NCBI GenBank assembly: GCA_944389145.1
Contig: CALXLH010000008.1
Coordinates: 48,461 to 112,460 of the forward strand
DNA length: 64,000 nt
Direction of reading: 5' to 3'
DNA from: an uncultured Spirochaetaceae bacterium
Lineage (GTDB): Bacteria > Spirochaetota > Spirochaetia > Sphaerochaetales > Sphaerochaetaceae
Made by a program: the position numbers and the translations under genes. Below, piece after piece: positions 42,934 through 52,996 of this stretch. Every line of letters starts with the position of its first letter. Position 1 is the stretch's first letter. The notes beneath the pieces were generated by a model. That model was given only the letters and a program-made list of their open reading frames with translations, did no database searches and was not told where the DNA came from.

Positions 42934-43842
42934 TCATAGCACGACCAGCAGCACCGGCATAAGCACGAGTGATATGATGATTGAGAGCGTAGAGGCAAAT
43001 CCCACGAGCGCCACATCCCCCTTGAGAGCCGCGACGAATGCGGGAGACGCCGATGATATAGGCGAGAACGCGGTTATGGCGACCGCCTTGCGTATCTCAT
43101 ACGGGAATGGTGCGAATGCGAAGAACGTGATGGCTATCACGGCAGCGAGGGCGAATCGTATGCCGATCGAGCTGAGCGCCTCACGCAGCTTCGAGAGATC
43201 CATGCGGAAATCAAGCATCAGGCCGATCATCAGCATCGCCATAGGAGCATTGGCAGGGCTTATCATCCCGGCGAACTCGAAGACACGGTCAGGAAGATGT
43301 ATCGAGAACGCGGACAGGAGCAGCATGGTGAAGTGCGCGGTAAAGGCAGGCTTCGTGAATACGCTCAGGACAGAGCGCGTGATGCTGCGTCCGGGGTTCT
43401 CCCCTATCGCCATCGCGGTGAACACGAAGCTGAGGCCAAGGCAGAGAGGCGCATTTCCAAGATCGAACAGGCAGGTTCCGACCACTCCGAGAGGACCGAG
43501 GATCGTAGAGACGAACGGGAGCGTGAAGTTGCCGATGTTGTAGGCAGGAAGCTCCATCATGTAGAAGATCCTGGCATCACGGCCGCGGCCCTTTGATATC
43601 AGCCATCCGGTTCCAAGCATCAGCCAGTTAGCCGCGAAGGATATCAAGGGGATGATCATATAGCTAATATCGAACACGAAGGTCCGGAAGCTGACGATTA
43701 TCGCGCAAGGCAGCGTGACGTTCATGACGATGCGGGAGAGCGCGATCCCATCTTCCTTGGTGAGTATGCCGACCTTCTTGATAGCATAGCCAAGAAGCAC
43801 CATCAGAAGGAAGAAGATTGCCCTGATGAGGATATCTGCCAT
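42934..43842 (-). CDS. AEC family carrier (intact)
   Basis: 302 residues, ten spans, with FLLMVLLGYAIKKVGILTKED at the N-terminus and AITAFSPISSASPAFVAALKG near the end. Probably a carboxylate carrier. It lies directly upstream of the decayed regulator and AEC remnant on the same strand. That suggests an earlier cluster of two carriers with their regulator. The start has no clear Shine-Dalgarno; a TAAAAC box ends seven bases before ATG. Confidence 0.85.
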   Translation of the reverse strand: MADILIRAIFFLLMVLLGYAIKKVGILTKEDGIALSRIVMNVTLPCAIIVSFRTFVFDISYMIIPLISFAANWLMLGTGWLISKGRGRDARIFYMMELPAYNIGNFTLPFVSTILGPLGVVGTCLFDLGNAPLCLGLSFVFTAMAIGENPGRSITRSVLSVFTKPAFTAHFTMLLLSAFSIHLPDRVFEFAGMISPANAPMAMLMIGLMLDFRMDLSKLREALSSIGIRFALAAVIAITFFAFAPFPYEIRKAVAITAFSPISSASPAFVAALKGDVALVGFASTLSIIISLVLMPVLLVVL

Positions 43843-43922
43843 GAATACCGTTTTATCAGAATCGGCCGATGTGTTCCATCAGATCGGCAATATTACGGAA
43901 TTTTTTTACATTATCGACGTTA

Positions 43923-43952
43923 TTGATTATCTTCTCAGACTTTAATTAGAAT
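43923..43952 (+). promoter_or_regulatory. Possible promoter of glgP
   Basis: TTGATT (43923-43928), 18 bases, TAGAAT (43947-43952), about 30 bases before the Shine-Dalgarno of glgP. Confidence 0.4.
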
Positions 43953-43987
43953 AGAATGTCAACTTTCGCTCAAGGAGAGAAAAGCTA

Positions 43988-46507
43988 ATGGCTGAAAAGA
44001 AGGAAAATACGCGCTTCGGCAGCTCTGCGCGCGATATCGCACAGGACTTCGCCGAGCAGCTGAAATATGCGCTTGACGCAGATGTCTACCATACCACGGC
44101 AGAGGGGCGCTATCAGGCGCTGGCGCTTGCGATAAGGGACAGGATAATCCATCAGTGGGACCTTTCGAGGAAGACGCAGAGGGCAAATCACTCAAAGAGG
44201 GTCTATTACCTCTCGCTGGAGTTCCTCATGGGAAGGGCGATGACCAACAACATCATCAACATGGGCCTTGAGAAGAACGTCAGGTCCGCCCTCTCTTCCC
44301 TTGGCTATACCCTTGAGGAGCTTGCGGAGGTGGAACCGGATGCAGGACTTGGAAATGGAGGCCTCGGACGCCTTGCCTCCTGCTTCCTCGATTCCCTGGC
44401 AACGCTGGAGATCCCCGCCTATGGCTATGGCATCAGATACAACTACGGTATCTTCCGCCAGCAGATCAAGAACGGCTGGCAGGTAGAGACCCCTGACAAC
44501 TGGCTCAAGGACGGGAATCCATGGGAGATCAAGCGCTCCGACCTTGTCTATCCGATCGGATTCGGCGGAGAGGTTGTTGAGGTCAGGGAAGGCGGCAGGG
44601 ACTGCTTCCGCTGGATTCCTGCAGAGACGATCAACGGAATCGCCTATGACACCCCGATCGTCGGCTATGGCGGCAAGACGATCAACACCCTCCGTCTCTG
44701 GGCTGCAGAATCCCCTGACGCATTCTCCTTCGAGGAGTTCAATTCCGGGGATTATACCGAGGCCGTAAGGAACAAGATAAACGCAGAGACGCTTTCACAG
44801 GTCCTCTACCCGAATGATACCCTGTATCTTGGCAAGGAGCTGAGGCTGAAGCAGCAGTACTTCTTCGTATCATGCTCGCTGCAGGATATCATCAGGCGCT
44901 TCAAGAGATTCCCTGACAAGAAATGGAGCGAGTTCCCGAACGAGGCCGCGATCCAGCTCAATGACACCCACCCTTCCCTTGCCATCCCTGAGCTCATGAG
45001 GCTCCTGATAGACAATGAGGGACTTGGATGGGACGAGGCCTGGGATATCACGGTAAGGACGATGGGTTACACGAACCATACCCTTATGCCTGAGGCACTT
45101 GAGAAATGGGCTCTTCCGATGATACAGAAGCTCCTTCCCCGCCATATGCAGATCATATTCGAGATCAACCAGCGCTTCCTGGATCATGCGGTATCATTCT
45201 TCCCGATGCAGAATGACAAGATCGCGAAGATCTCCATCATCGAGGAATCCAATCCGAAGATGGTCAGGATGGCGAATCTCTCGATAATCGGCTCACACTC
45301 AACCAATGGAGTGGCGCAGCTGCACTCTGAGCTTCTCAAGCGCGAGATGTTCCCCGAATTCAACCTCATCTTCCCCGAGCGCTTCAACAACAAGACCAAT
45401 GGCATCACGCAGCGCCGCTGGCTGCTGGCAGCGAACCCCGCGCTCGCATCTCTCATCACGGAGGCTATCGGAGACAAGTGGATAACCGACTTCGACAGGA
45501 TCGCCGACCTCAGGCCATTTGCCGATGACAGCTCCTTCGTGGAGAAGTTCGAGAAGGTAAAGGAAGAGGCAAAGAGAAACGCGGCAGCGTTCCTCAGGAA
45601 GGATTCCGGATTCATCCTCAATACGGATAACCTCATCGATGTGCAGATCAAGAGGATCCACGAGTACAAGAGGCAGCTCTTGAACGCGCTGAATATCCTG
45701 ATGATCTATGACAGGATGAAGAGGGACGACAAGTATCTCAGGGACTTCCAGCCGACCACATTCCTCTTCGGAGGCAAGGCGGCACCGGGATATGTGAACG
45801 CAAAGCTCATCATCAAGTTCATCAATAACATCGCGAAGGTCATCGCGTCCGACAGCAGGGTCAACAAGAAGCTGGCAGTCCACTTCATGCCTAACTACCG
45901 CGTCACTATGGCAGAGTCGGTAATACCTGCAGCGAATATCTCGGAGCAGATCTCCACTGCAGGAACCGAGGCCTCAGGAACAGGAAACATGAAGTTCATG
46001 GTCAACGGAGCGCTTACGATCGGAACGCTGGATGGTGCCAACGTCGAGATCGCGGACGAGGTCGGAAAGGACAATATCTTCATATTCGGACATACCGAGG
46101 AGGAGATCAGCGCTCTTGCATCGACCTACAGGGCGATGGACTGGATCGAGAAGGACGATGACATCAGGAGCATGATAGAGCTCATCGATTCAGGCTACTT
46201 CTCAATCAACGAGCCAAATGTCTTCCTGCCGCTCAAGGACTCTCTCTTCGGAAGCGCGAATGACAGATACTATCTGTTCGCCGATCTCAGGATGTACCAT
46301 GACGTACACGAGAGGGCTGTCGAGATGTATCGCGACCACAGGGATGCCTGGAACAGGATGGCTGTCCTTAATATCGCATCATCCGGCAAGTTCTCGTCTG
46401 ACAGGACGATAAAGGAATATGCCTCTGATATCTGGCACGTCAAGCCATGCAAGGTGAAGAAGTCTAAGACGGACTCAGTCCTGGAGGACGCGAAGAAATC
46501 CAACTGA
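43988..46507 (+). CDS. glgP: Glycogen/alpha-glucan phosphorylase
   Basis: 839 residues, full length for GT35. It releases glucose-1-phosphate from alpha-1,4-glucan ends. The PLP-binding Lys (about 669) lies in EASGTGNMKFMVNGALTIGTL, a signature of the family here quoted in part, with GNGGLGRLASCFLDSLATL near 117 and NDTHPSLAIPELMR near 325. AAGGAGAG precedes the ATG. It complements the amylosucrase at 10938, which can build the glucan it degrades. Confidence 0.96.
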   Translation: MAEKKENTRFGSSARDIAQDFAEQLKYALDADVYHTTAEGRYQALALAIRDRIIHQWDLSRKTQRANHSKRVYYLSLEFLMGRAMTNNIINMGLEKNVRSALSSLGYTLEELAEVEPDAGLGNGGLGRLASCFLDSLATLEIPAYGYGIRYNYGIFRQQIKNGWQVETPDNWLKDGNPWEIKRSDLVYPIGFGGEVVEVREGGRDCFRWIPAETINGIAYDTPIVGYGGKTINTLRLWAAESPDAFSFEEFNSGDYTEAVRNKINAETLSQVLYPNDTLYLGKELRLKQQYFFVSCSLQDIIRRFKRFPDKKWSEFPNEAAIQLNDTHPSLAIPELMRLLIDNEGLGWDEAWDITVRTMGYTNHTLMPEALEKWALPMIQKLLPRHMQIIFEINQRFLDHAVSFFPMQNDKIAKISIIEESNPKMVRMANLSIIGSHSTNGVAQLHSELLKREMFPEFNLIFPERFNNKTNGITQRRWLLAANPALASLITEAIGDKWITDFDRIADLRPFADDSSFVEKFEKVKEEAKRNAAAFLRKDSGFILNTDNLIDVQIKRIHEYKRQLLNALNILMIYDRMKRDDKYLRDFQPTTFLFGGKAAPGYVNAKLIIKFINNIAKVIASDSRVNKKLAVHFMPNYRVTMAESVIPAANISEQISTAGTEASGTGNMKFMVNGALTIGTLDGANVEIADEVGKDNIFIFGHTEEEISALASTYRAMDWIEKDDDIRSMIELIDSGYFSINEPNVFLPLKDSLFGSANDRYYLFADLRMYHDVHERAVEMYRDHRDAWNRMAVLNIASSGKFSSDRTIKEYASDIWHVKPCKVKKSKTDSVLEDAKKSN

Positions 46508-46514
46508 CCATGGA

Positions 46515-46538
46515 GGGGCTGCAGATGCGGCCCCCTTT
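46515..46538 (+). terminator. Terminator of glgP
   Basis: GGGGCTGC-AGAT-GCGGCCCC forms an eight-base stem with one G-T pair, followed by CCTTTC, directly after the glgP stop. Confidence 0.55.
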
Positions 46539-47230
46539 CACTGGCTGAGTATCGAGGAAAGGATCTCATCGCTCTCCGATACGAGCGTTACCGAGAGCGG
46601 ATGATCCTGATAGAGCGAGGAGAACGCGTCGACTGCGGACATCGCCACCGCGGCAATGAGGCCTGGGTTATCTCCGATGAGAGGAATGGAAGCTGTATGC
46701 ATATTCCTCTCACGCATGGCCTCGAAGGCACTCTTCAGCGATGAGGCTATCCTATGTACGGAATCGGAGAGACGCGCGTGAATGACGATATCCGCGTTGA
46801 CATCGGGGCTCTCGATGGCTATCCCATCATCGCTGCCATCGAAGAGGATCACGGCATCTGCCTCATATGACCGCCAGTCATCTACCGTAGCATCGACACC
46901 GCTCATGTCAAGCCCGGATATAAGCTCCTCGATAAAGCCTTTCTCTATGGCTACATCAGAGAGCATGAAGCCGTCCATGTCCACATTATCAGCTGCGAAT
47001 GAAAGGATAAGGGAACGCAGCGGCATGATACGACCATCCCCTTCCATCAATGCCCTGATATACCTCTTTCCATGATCTGTCACATGGCCTGGAAGGACCA
47101 CGACCTCCTTGCCAAGGGCAGATGCGCGCAGAAGCGTATGGAATAGCGCATCATCATAATCCCCGCGAGGATCCGACACGATCCTGTCCCTCAGCTGGAT
47201 CAAGGCCGCGTTGTCATGCCTGCTTCTCAT
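46538..47230 (-). CDS. Protein of unknown function, C-terminal half macro-domain-like
   Basis: 230 residues, acidic, no signal peptide. Residues about 155-205 (LKSAFEAMRERNMHTASIPL, then PGLIAAVAMSAVDAF) resemble the end of macro domains, where an A-x-E-x-x-x-x-S-I-A-F-P strand precedes the ligand loop. The earlier part is not recognised. The start overlaps the preceding zinc-ribbon gene by 17 bases, so the two are co-transcribed. Function unknown. Confidence 0.6.
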   Translation of the reverse strand: MRSRHDNAALIQLRDRIVSDPRGDYDDALFHTLLRASALGKEVVVLPGHVTDHGKRYIRALMEGDGRIMPLRSLILSFAADNVDMDGFMLSDVAIEKGFIEELISGLDMSGVDATVDDWRSYEADAVILFDGSDDGIAIESPDVNADIVIHARLSDSVHRIASSLKSAFEAMRERNMHTASIPLIGDNPGLIAAVAMSAVDAFSSLYQDHPLSVTLVSESDEILSSILSQ

Positions 47231-47744
47231 CCTTTCTCCATACCGATAGCCCTATATCCTTGAAGAACGGGTCTATCAACGAGATAAGCTCATTCCAATA
47301 TGGCGGCACGGAACCTATCCCATGGAATGACAGTGAATGCTTATGTCGCAGCCTGATCCCGATATCCCAGACCATGCCCTTTATCTCAGACGGGGAGAAG
47401 TACATAGGCTTCCAGGCCGCGATGTAGATATCATCAAAGAGCGATGACGTGAAGGCCTGCCACTCCTCCTTATCTATCTCCCCCCGTCCCTTGCGGGACC
47501 AGCCCATAAGTCCTGTACGGCAATCGAAGGCCGCGCCGCTATCCGTTTCCCTGATCGAGAATGACCATGCATCCGAGAATACCGGCTCCACAGATACCGT
47601 AACGCTACGCACTATCCTGCGATCCGCAGCAAGGCTGTTATCCCCTGCGCCGAAGCTGCATCTGCAGGATGGGCATTCATATAGATTTGGAAACGACGTT
47701 GAAATGGATGCATCGCTACCACACCTCGGACACTTTGCATTCAT
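47214..47744 (-). CDS. Zinc-ribbon protein of unknown function
   Basis: 176 residues. Two Cys pairs (KCPRCGSD, ECPSCRCSFG) at residues 4-30 form a zinc ribbon. A beta-rich middle and a Trp-rich C-terminal part (GMVWDIGIRLRHKHSLSFHG) follow. No family recognised. GGAGG lies 11 bases before the ATG. It forms a two-gene unit with the next protein. Confidence 0.65.
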   Translation of the reverse strand: MNAKCPRCGSDASISTSFPNLYECPSCRCSFGAGDNSLAADRRIVRSVTVSVEPVFSDAWSFSIRETDSGAAFDCRTGLMGWSRKGRGEIDKEEWQAFTSSLFDDIYIAAWKPMYFSPSEIKGMVWDIGIRLRHKHSLSFHGIGSVPPYWNELISLIDPFFKDIGLSVWRKDEKQA

Positions 47745-47854
47745 AACTCTGAAACCTCCAAAGAATCAGCGTATCATCATTATATTGCTCAAATATGAAG
47801 TTTTCCACTTTTTATTGCTCTCAAGAACCATAATATCTGGGAATTACCCATCCA

Positions 47855-47873
47855 TGGTTGCCTTACGCAACCA
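47855..47873. repeat. Perfect hairpin ahead of the MobA-like gene
   Basis: TGGTTGC-CTTAC-GCAACCA has seven-base arms. It overlaps the -35 region of a possible promoter TTGCCT (47858-47863), 17 bases, TACCGT (47881-47886) that ends seven bases before ATG, so it may be an operator. Confidence 0.35.
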
Positions 47874-47893
47874 ATAGTGATACCGTCCCTGCT

Positions 47894-48448
47894 ATGACAG
47901 TCATAGTACTTGCTGCGGGGCAGTCTGCGAGGATGGGAGAGAACAAGCTGCTGCTGCCGCTAAGGGGCAGGCCCCTTATCCTCTCAACGATCGGGACGAC
48001 ATTGGAATTCACCGATGATGTCGTGGTAGTGACCGGGCATGAGAGGGAAAGGATGGAAGCGGTCCTGAAGGATTGCGGTGCAAGGGCCATATACTGTCCT
48101 GACTATATGAAGGGGCAGAAATACAGCACGATGGCGGGCATCAGGGAGACAGATGATGATTTCGCGATACTCCCCGGAGACCTTCCGCTCATAACGGCAG
48201 ACGATCTTGCAGGGACATACGAGCTGCTATCCTCGCATGAGATATCGAGAGCGATATACCAAGGCATCCCCGGGCATCCGGTGATGTTCCGGAAGGAACA
48301 CCGTGACAAGCTGCTCTCATTCGATGGGACGATGAAGGAATACCTCTCGCTTTACGACGTAGCGGCATACAACGGCAGCATAGGTTCCGTGCTCGATGCG
48401 GATACCCCGCAGCGTTACCAGGAGATATTATCCAAGGCTAAGGGCTGA
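47894..48448 (+). CDS. MobA/MocA-like nucleotidyltransferase
   Basis: 184 residues. The nucleotide-binding N-terminus VIVLAAGQSARMGENKLLLP (G-x-S-x-R-M-G-x-x-K) and the metal-binding ILPGDLPLI match the molybdopterin cytidylyl/guanylyltransferase family, MocA/YgfJ branch. No molybdenum enzyme is nearby, so the substrate may be different. The ATG lacks a Shine-Dalgarno and the frame is open 12 codons upstream; I use the family start. Confidence 0.8.
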   Translation: MTVIVLAAGQSARMGENKLLLPLRGRPLILSTIGTTLEFTDDVVVVTGHERERMEAVLKDCGARAIYCPDYMKGQKYSTMAGIRETDDDFAILPGDLPLITADDLAGTYELLSSHEISRAIYQGIPGHPVMFRKEHRDKLLSFDGTMKEYLSLYDVAAYNGSIGSVLDADTPQRYQEILSKAKG

Positions 48449-48454
48449 GAGGAA

Positions 48455-48478
48455 GGGAGAAGCCTCGCAGCCTCTCCC
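48455..48478. terminator. Stem-loop between the MobA-like gene and clpB
   Basis: GGGAGA pairs with TCTCCC, extended by AGGA/TCCT with one bulged A, between the two convergent stops. Probably a bidirectional terminator, though neither side has a long T-run. Confidence 0.45.
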
Positions 48479-48488
48479 TCCTGTCATG

Positions 48489-51056
48489 TCACTGTCCGAC
48501 GACGACCTTTCCTCCGGCCATGGACACCCTGATCGGCTTCGAGCTATCAAGGGTGCCGGAAAGAAGCATCCTGGAAAGCTCGTTCTCGACCTCGTCCTGG
48601 ATGAAGCGTCTGATCGGACGCGCGCCATAGACAGGATCGAATCCAGCCTTTGCGATATACTCCTCGACGTCTCCTGTCCACTCCATCTGGTAGCCACGCT
48701 TCGCGACACGGCGTGCCAGCGTCCCAAGTTGTATGGCGACGATCTTCCTGATCTCCTCCTGCCCAAGCGGATTGAAGACCACGATCTCATCTATACGGTT
48801 GATGAACTCAGGCTTGAAGGTATGCCTGATGACGTTCATCACGCTCTCCTCCGCATGACCGGGATCTGCGAGTATAGCCTCGGAACCAAGGTTCGAGGTC
48901 ATGATGATGATCGTATTGGAGAAATCCACGACCCTGCCCTGTCCATCGGTCAGGCGTCCGTCATCCAGCACCTGCAGAAGGATATTGAAGACATCAGGAT
49001 GGGCCTTCTCGATCTCATCGAACAGCACGACTGAGTACGGACGCCTCCTGACGACCTCCGTAAGCTGTCCGCCCTGGTCATAGCCTACATACCCAGGAGG
49101 CGCTCCGATGAGCCTGGACACCGAGAACTTCTCCATGTACTCCGACATATCGATCCTGGTAAGCGCCTTCTCATCATCGAAGAGGAACGCCGCCAGCTGC
49201 TTTGCAAGGAGTGTCTTTCCGACTCCCGTCGGGCCTGCGAAGAGGAACGAGCCAAGGGGCCTATGCTCATCGCCTATCCCAGCCTTGTTCCTCCTGATCG
49301 CGTTCGCGACAGCGCTGATGGCCTTATCCTGACCTACAACGCTCTCAGAAAGCGTCTTCTCGATATTCAGGTACTTCTCAGTCTCGGAGCCCATCATCTT
49401 AGCCACGGGGATGCCTGTCCATGCGGAGACAACCTTCGCGATATCATCCTCGCTGACCTCCTCACGAAGGAGCCTGCGGCCATCATGCTGGAAGGAATTG
49501 ACCCTTTCCTCCGCCTCCCTGATCTTCTTCTGGAGCTCAGGCATCTTTCCATGCTTTATCATGGCAGCGGTGGCAAGATCGCCATTGCGCTCAGCGTTCT
49601 GCTCCTCGCTGTTCAGCTTCTCAAGCTCAGCCTTGCCCTCCCTCAGATGGAGGATGGCCTCCCTCTCGTTCTGCCATTCAAGATGTAGCGCATCATACTT
49701 CGACTGCATCTCCGCAAGCTCCTCGTTTATCTTCTCGAGCCGTTCCTTAGAGCCCTCATCATCCTCACGCGAGAGTGCCTGCTTCTCTATCGAGAGCTGG
49801 AGCATCTTCCTGTGGAGGTTATCGAGCTCCGCCGGCTGGCTTTCGATCTCCATCTTGATCTGCGACGCAGCCTCATCGACGAGGTCGATTGCCTTGTCGG
49901 GAAGGAAACGGTTGGTAAGATACCTGTCAGAAAGCACCGCAGCGGCAACAAGCGCCTCATCCTTGATCCTAACGCCATGGTGAAGCTCATACTTCGGCTG
50001 CAAGCCCCTGAGTATGGAGATGGTATCCTCGACAGAAGGCTCCTTGGTATATACAGGCTGGAACCTCCTCTCCAGGGCCTTATCTGACTCAATATACTTC
50101 CTATACTCATCGAGGGTCGTAGCACCTATCGCATGTAGTTCTCCACGGGCCAGTGCCGGCTTGATGAGGTTGGAAGCATCCGTAGAGCCCTCAGCTGCCC
50201 CTGCGCCGACTATCGTATGGAGCTCATCGATGAAGAGTATGATCTTGCCCTCGCTCTTAGTGACCTCGTTTATGACACCCTTGAGCCTCTCCTCGAACTC
50301 ACCACGGAACTTGGCACCGGCTATCAATGAGCCGAGATCAAGAGACAGGAGCCTCTTATCGGCAAGGGACTCTGGAACATCACCCTTGGCGATACGCTCA
50401 GCCAGTCCCTCTACTATGGCAGTCTTGCCGACGCCAGGCTCTCCGATGAGCACGGGATTGTTCTTCGTCCTGCGGCACAAGACCTGCATGACACGCCTTA
50501 TCTCCTCATCCCTGCCGATGACAGGGTCGAGCTTGTCCTCTCGTGCCAGCCGGGTAAGGTCCTTGCAGTATTTATCCAGGGCCTGGTATCCAGCCTCAGG
50601 ATCCTGGCTGGTTATCCTCTGGTTGCCGCGTATCGACTGGAGGGCCTTCATCACCTCGTTCCGTGACACGCCAAGGCCTATGAGCGCATCCTTCTCCGGA
50701 CACTCATCATCAAGGAGGGAAAGGAGGAAATGCTCAGCTGAGATATATTCATCCTTGAACTCTGCGGCAACCTTATCGCAGGCGCCGAGTATCCTGGCGG
50801 CAGAGCGCGAGAAGGACTGCTGCACATCGCCATACATCTTCGGCAGCTTGCCGAGTATCCCATCCATTGCGGATATGACTGAATCCGGACTCACCCCGAG
50901 CTTCTCGAAAAGAGGCCTCAGCACGCCATCCTTCTGCTCGGTGAGGGCTATCATTATATGGGCCGGAGTCACCTCCGAGTGCTGCATTGAAGAAGCCTTC
51001 TGCACAGCTTCCTCTATCGCTCCCTGCAGCTTGAGCGTGAATTTGTCATAATTCAT
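48489..51056 (-). CDS. clpB: ATP-dependent disaggregase ClpB
   Basis: 855 residues, the usual ClpB length. The order is N-domain, AAA-1 ([13 protein letters not shown] near 205), coiled-coil M-domain (about 400-520, rich in E, K and L), and AAA-2 ([13 protein letters not shown] near 605). ClpB hexamers pull proteins out of aggregates together with DnaK. Several starts are possible; MNYDKFTLK lies eight bases after GGAGG and is chosen. No CIRCE element is visible upstream. Confidence 0.96.
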   Translation of the reverse strand: MNYDKFTLKLQGAIEEAVQKASSMQHSEVTPAHIMIALTEQKDGVLRPLFEKLGVSPDSVISAMDGILGKLPKMYGDVQQSFSRSAARILGACDKVAAEFKDEYISAEHFLLSLLDDECPEKDALIGLGVSRNEVMKALQSIRGNQRITSQDPEAGYQALDKYCKDLTRLAREDKLDPVIGRDEEIRRVMQVLCRRTKNNPVLIGEPGVGKTAIVEGLAERIAKGDVPESLADKRLLSLDLGSLIAGAKFRGEFEERLKGVINEVTKSEGKIILFIDELHTIVGAGAAEGSTDASNLIKPALARGELHAIGATTLDEYRKYIESDKALERRFQPVYTKEPSVEDTISILRGLQPKYELHHGVRIKDEALVAAAVLSDRYLTNRFLPDKAIDLVDEAASQIKMEIESQPAELDNLHRKMLQLSIEKQALSREDDEGSKERLEKINEELAEMQSKYDALHLEWQNEREAILHLREGKAELEKLNSEEQNAERNGDLATAAMIKHGKMPELQKKIREAEERVNSFQHDGRRLLREEVSEDDIAKVVSAWTGIPVAKMMGSETEKYLNIEKTLSESVVGQDKAISAVANAIRRNKAGIGDEHRPLGSFLFAGPTGVGKTLLAKQLAAFLFDDEKALTRIDMSEYMEKFSVSRLIGAPPGYVGYDQGGQLTEVVRRRPYSVVLFDEIEKAHPDVFNILLQVLDDGRLTDGQGRVVDFSNTIIIMTSNLGSEAILADPGHAEESVMNVIRHTFKPEFINRIDEIVVFNPLGQEEIRKIVAIQLGTLARRVAKRGYQMEWTGDVEEYIAKAGFDPVYGARPIRRFIQDEVENELSRMLLSGTLDSSKPIRVSMAGGKVVVGQ

Positions 51057-51119
51057 ATTCATCACCTCCGAAAAGCAATGAACCGCACAGACTGAATATA
51101 ATAACAGGAAGACGAATCG

Positions 51120-51722
51120 TTAAGTGCGGGGGCGAAGGCTCTCAAGGTACCTTGCGGCCATGATCTCGGCACCGGCACGATCGAACGAGCGGAAGAACGC
51201 GACCTGGAAGCAGATCGATTCCGCGATATCGAAGATGGAATCAGCCGCGGTAGAGATATCCACAGGACCTATGGTTCCATTGGATATTCCCTGCCTCACA
51301 AGGCGCCGGAAGAGTATGGAGAGCTTTGCCGTACGATGATGGATGACATCAGCAAAGTCAACGCCGTCCTTCTTCGCATCAAGCATCACGGTCATGAGGT
51401 TCATCAGAGCCCCTTCATTCTTCACGGCCTCGCTTATGATATCGAAGAGGATGGTCCTCATCCTGTCTATCTCGTCACCGCCTTCATCCGACCAGGCTAT
51501 GGCAGAATACTTCGCGAAGAGCCGTCCAGTGACAAGCTTGACGGCATAGTAATAGATCTCATCCTTATCGTGGAAATACTGATATATCGTCGGCCGGGAT
51601 ATCCCGGTCTCCTCAGCAATGAGGGAAAGGTTCGAGTCATGATACCCCTCCTTGGAGAATACATCCAAGGCGGTTCTCAGGATCTTCTCCTTCCTCTCCT
51701 CATGATCTATCTTCTTCGGCAT
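51120..51722 (-). CDS. TetR-family transcriptional regulator
   Basis: 200 residues. The N-terminal HTH is IAEETGISRPTIYQYFHDKD (residues about 30-50), typical TetR, followed by a helical ligand-binding region. The start is MPKKIDHEERKEK. A perfect inverted repeat just ahead suggests self-repression. It is divergent from the LysE exporter and so probably controls it. Confidence 0.88.
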   Translation of the reverse strand: MPKKIDHEERKEKILRTALDVFSKEGYHDSNLSLIAEETGISRPTIYQYFHDKDEIYYYAVKLVTGRLFAKYSAIAWSDEGGDEIDRMRTILFDIISEAVKNEGALMNLMTVMLDAKKDGVDFADVIHHRTAKLSILFRRLVRQGISNGTIGPVDISTAADSIFDIAESICFQVAFFRSFDRAGAEIMAARYLESLRPRT

Positions 51723-51725
51723 GGC

Positions 51726-51739
51726 TATACTAGAGTATA
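51726..51739. promoter_or_regulatory. TetR-type operator between tetR and the LysE gene
   Basis: TATACT-AG-AGTATA is an inverted repeat with perfect six-base arms, overlapping TATAAT (51736-51741) on the plus strand and TATTAT (51738-51743) on the minus strand. It can control both divergent genes. Confidence 0.5.
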
Positions 51740-51819
51740 ATAGCAATCTGCAGGAAAAGAGACAAAGCCAAAATGTACAAAATGGTGAAAAAGCGTCCGA
51801 TACGGAGGATTGAGAGAGA

Positions 51820-52386
51820 ATGGGCAGCCTGATCCTCTATATGATAGCCATGGCGATAACCCCAGGCCCGAACACGATCCTCTCGATGGCTAATGCCTCT
51901 GCCGTGGGGCTGAGGAAGGGAATATGGCTGAACGTGGGGATGCTGATAGGGATCAGCGCCGTTACCGCGATATCATACGCAGCCGTAAGCCTGCTATCCT
52001 CTCTGCTGCCTCAGCTACAGCCTTGCCTGATGCTGGCCGGAGCCGCATATATACTGTATCTCGCGTGGAAGACATACAGGCAAAGCTCCCTGGCAGGAGA
52101 GAGAAAAAGCGCAGGATTCATCGAGGGACTGCTGCTGCAGCTGATCAACATCAAGGTGTACCTTCTCGCCATCACGGCAATCTCCTCATACATCATGCCT
52201 ATGGAAGCAGGGAATGGAACCAAGGCTGCGCTGTCTGCGCTGATTCCCGTAACCTGCTTCCTCTGCGGCCTCGCGTGGGCCGTAGGCGGCGTCATGATAT
52301 CGCGTCTGTTCAGCAGACATGCCAAAACGATACAGGCAATACTCGCACTATCCCTCGCCTACTGCGCCATAAGAATCTTCATATAG
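51820..52386 (+). CDS. LysE/RhtB-family amino-acid exporter
   Basis: 188 residues, five to six spans. The family N-terminus MAITPGPNTILSMANASAVG with G-x-x-x-G-x-x-x-G spacing nearby is clear. Members export lysine, threonine, homoserine or related compounds. It lacks the first few residues of some relatives but is otherwise complete. GGAGG lies 12 bases ahead. Likely controlled by the divergent TetR protein. Confidence 0.87.
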   Translation: MGSLILYMIAMAITPGPNTILSMANASAVGLRKGIWLNVGMLIGISAVTAISYAAVSLLSSLLPQLQPCLMLAGAAYILYLAWKTYRQSSLAGERKSAGFIEGLLLQLINIKVYLLAITAISSYIMPMEAGNGTKAALSALIPVTCFLCGLAWAVGGVMISRLFSRHAKTIQAILALSLAYCAIRIFI

Positions 52387-52387
52387 C

Positions 52388-52416
52388 TTGCATAGAAGGC
52401 CCAAGCTCTGTAGATT
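52388..52416 (+). promoter_or_regulatory. Promoter of tRNA-Arg
   Basis: TTGCAT (52388-52393), 17 bases, TAGATT (52411-52416), nine bases before the tRNA. Confidence 0.5.
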
Positions 52417-52425
52417 AGTGTTATC

Positions 52426-52497
52426 GCTCCCATAGCATAATGGATAGTGCATTCCCCTCCGGAGGGAAGGATGACGGTTCGATTCCGCCTGGGAGCG
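52426..52497 (+). tRNA. trnR: tRNA-Arg (CCG)
   Basis: Complete cloverleaf. The acceptor GCTCCCA pairs with TGGGAGC, the anticodon arm is TTCCC-CTCCGGA-GGGAA with anticodon CCG, and the T arm GACGG-TTCGATT-CCGCC has one mismatch. CCA is not encoded. The following 240 bases hold no gene, only one copy of the direct repeat. Confidence 0.92.
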
Positions 52498-52565
52498 CAT
52501 ATAAATCAGCCAGCTATGCCGCATACGCTGTGAAGATCCACATCTTGCAAGGCACATGATATCAT

Positions 52566-52587
52566 ATGCATCCGATACAGGCAGGGC
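52566..52587. repeat. 22-bp direct repeat, left copy
   Basis: Begins ATGCATCCGATAC and ends CAGGGC; identical to 53465-53486, and both are followed four bases later by CTGCA. The copies flank the toxin-antitoxin genes, 899 bp apart. Confidence 0.8.
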
Positions 52588-52686
52588 CTTTCTGCAGGAA
52601 GCTCGGAATCTCCAGACGTTCCTGCCTCGATCCTGCATGAATCTGACCTGCCCTTCACCAATATCTCATCTAGAAATCACAACATC

Positions 52687-52715
52687 TTGTCAGTATAATG
52701 ACAATGTATTAATAT
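52687..52715 (+). promoter_or_regulatory. Promoter and operator of the dinJ-yafQ-like operon
   Basis: TTGTCA-GTATAA-TGACAA (52687-52704) is a perfect 6-6-6 inverted repeat. Its first arm also serves as a -35 box, spaced 17 bases from TAATAT (52710-52715). Autorepression by the antitoxin complex would fit. Confidence 0.6.
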
Positions 52716-52735
52716 TATAACTACAAAGGTGATAT

Positions 52736-52996
52736 ATGACTAGCACAATCACGATACGGGTAGATGGAAAGCTGAAGGAGGAAGCCTCTGCGCTCTTCAA
52801 CGATCTCGGGCTGGATATGACAACAGCATGCACGCTATTCCTGAAGAAAGCCGTGGCTACGGAGGGGATTCCGTTCTCCGTATCCAGAACACCGAACAAG
52901 GAAACGCGCAGAGCCATTGCAGACGCCATTGATGAGAGGAACCTTGAAGGCCCATACAAGACTATGGAAGACCTAAAGGCAGCTCTCGATGCTTGA
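52736..52996 (+). CDS. RelB/DinJ-family antitoxin
   Basis: 86 residues. The N-terminal ribbon-helix-helix (TITIRVDGKLKEEASALFND, then LGLDMTTACTLFLKKAV) is that of DinJ, which binds operator DNA as a dimer. The C-terminal tail wraps the toxin. AAAGGTG precedes the ATG. It overlaps the toxin gene by eight bases. Confidence 0.92.
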   Translation: MTSTITIRVDGKLKEEASALFNDLGLDMTTACTLFLKKAVATEGIPFSVSRTPNKETRRAIADAIDERNLEGPYKTMEDLKAALDA

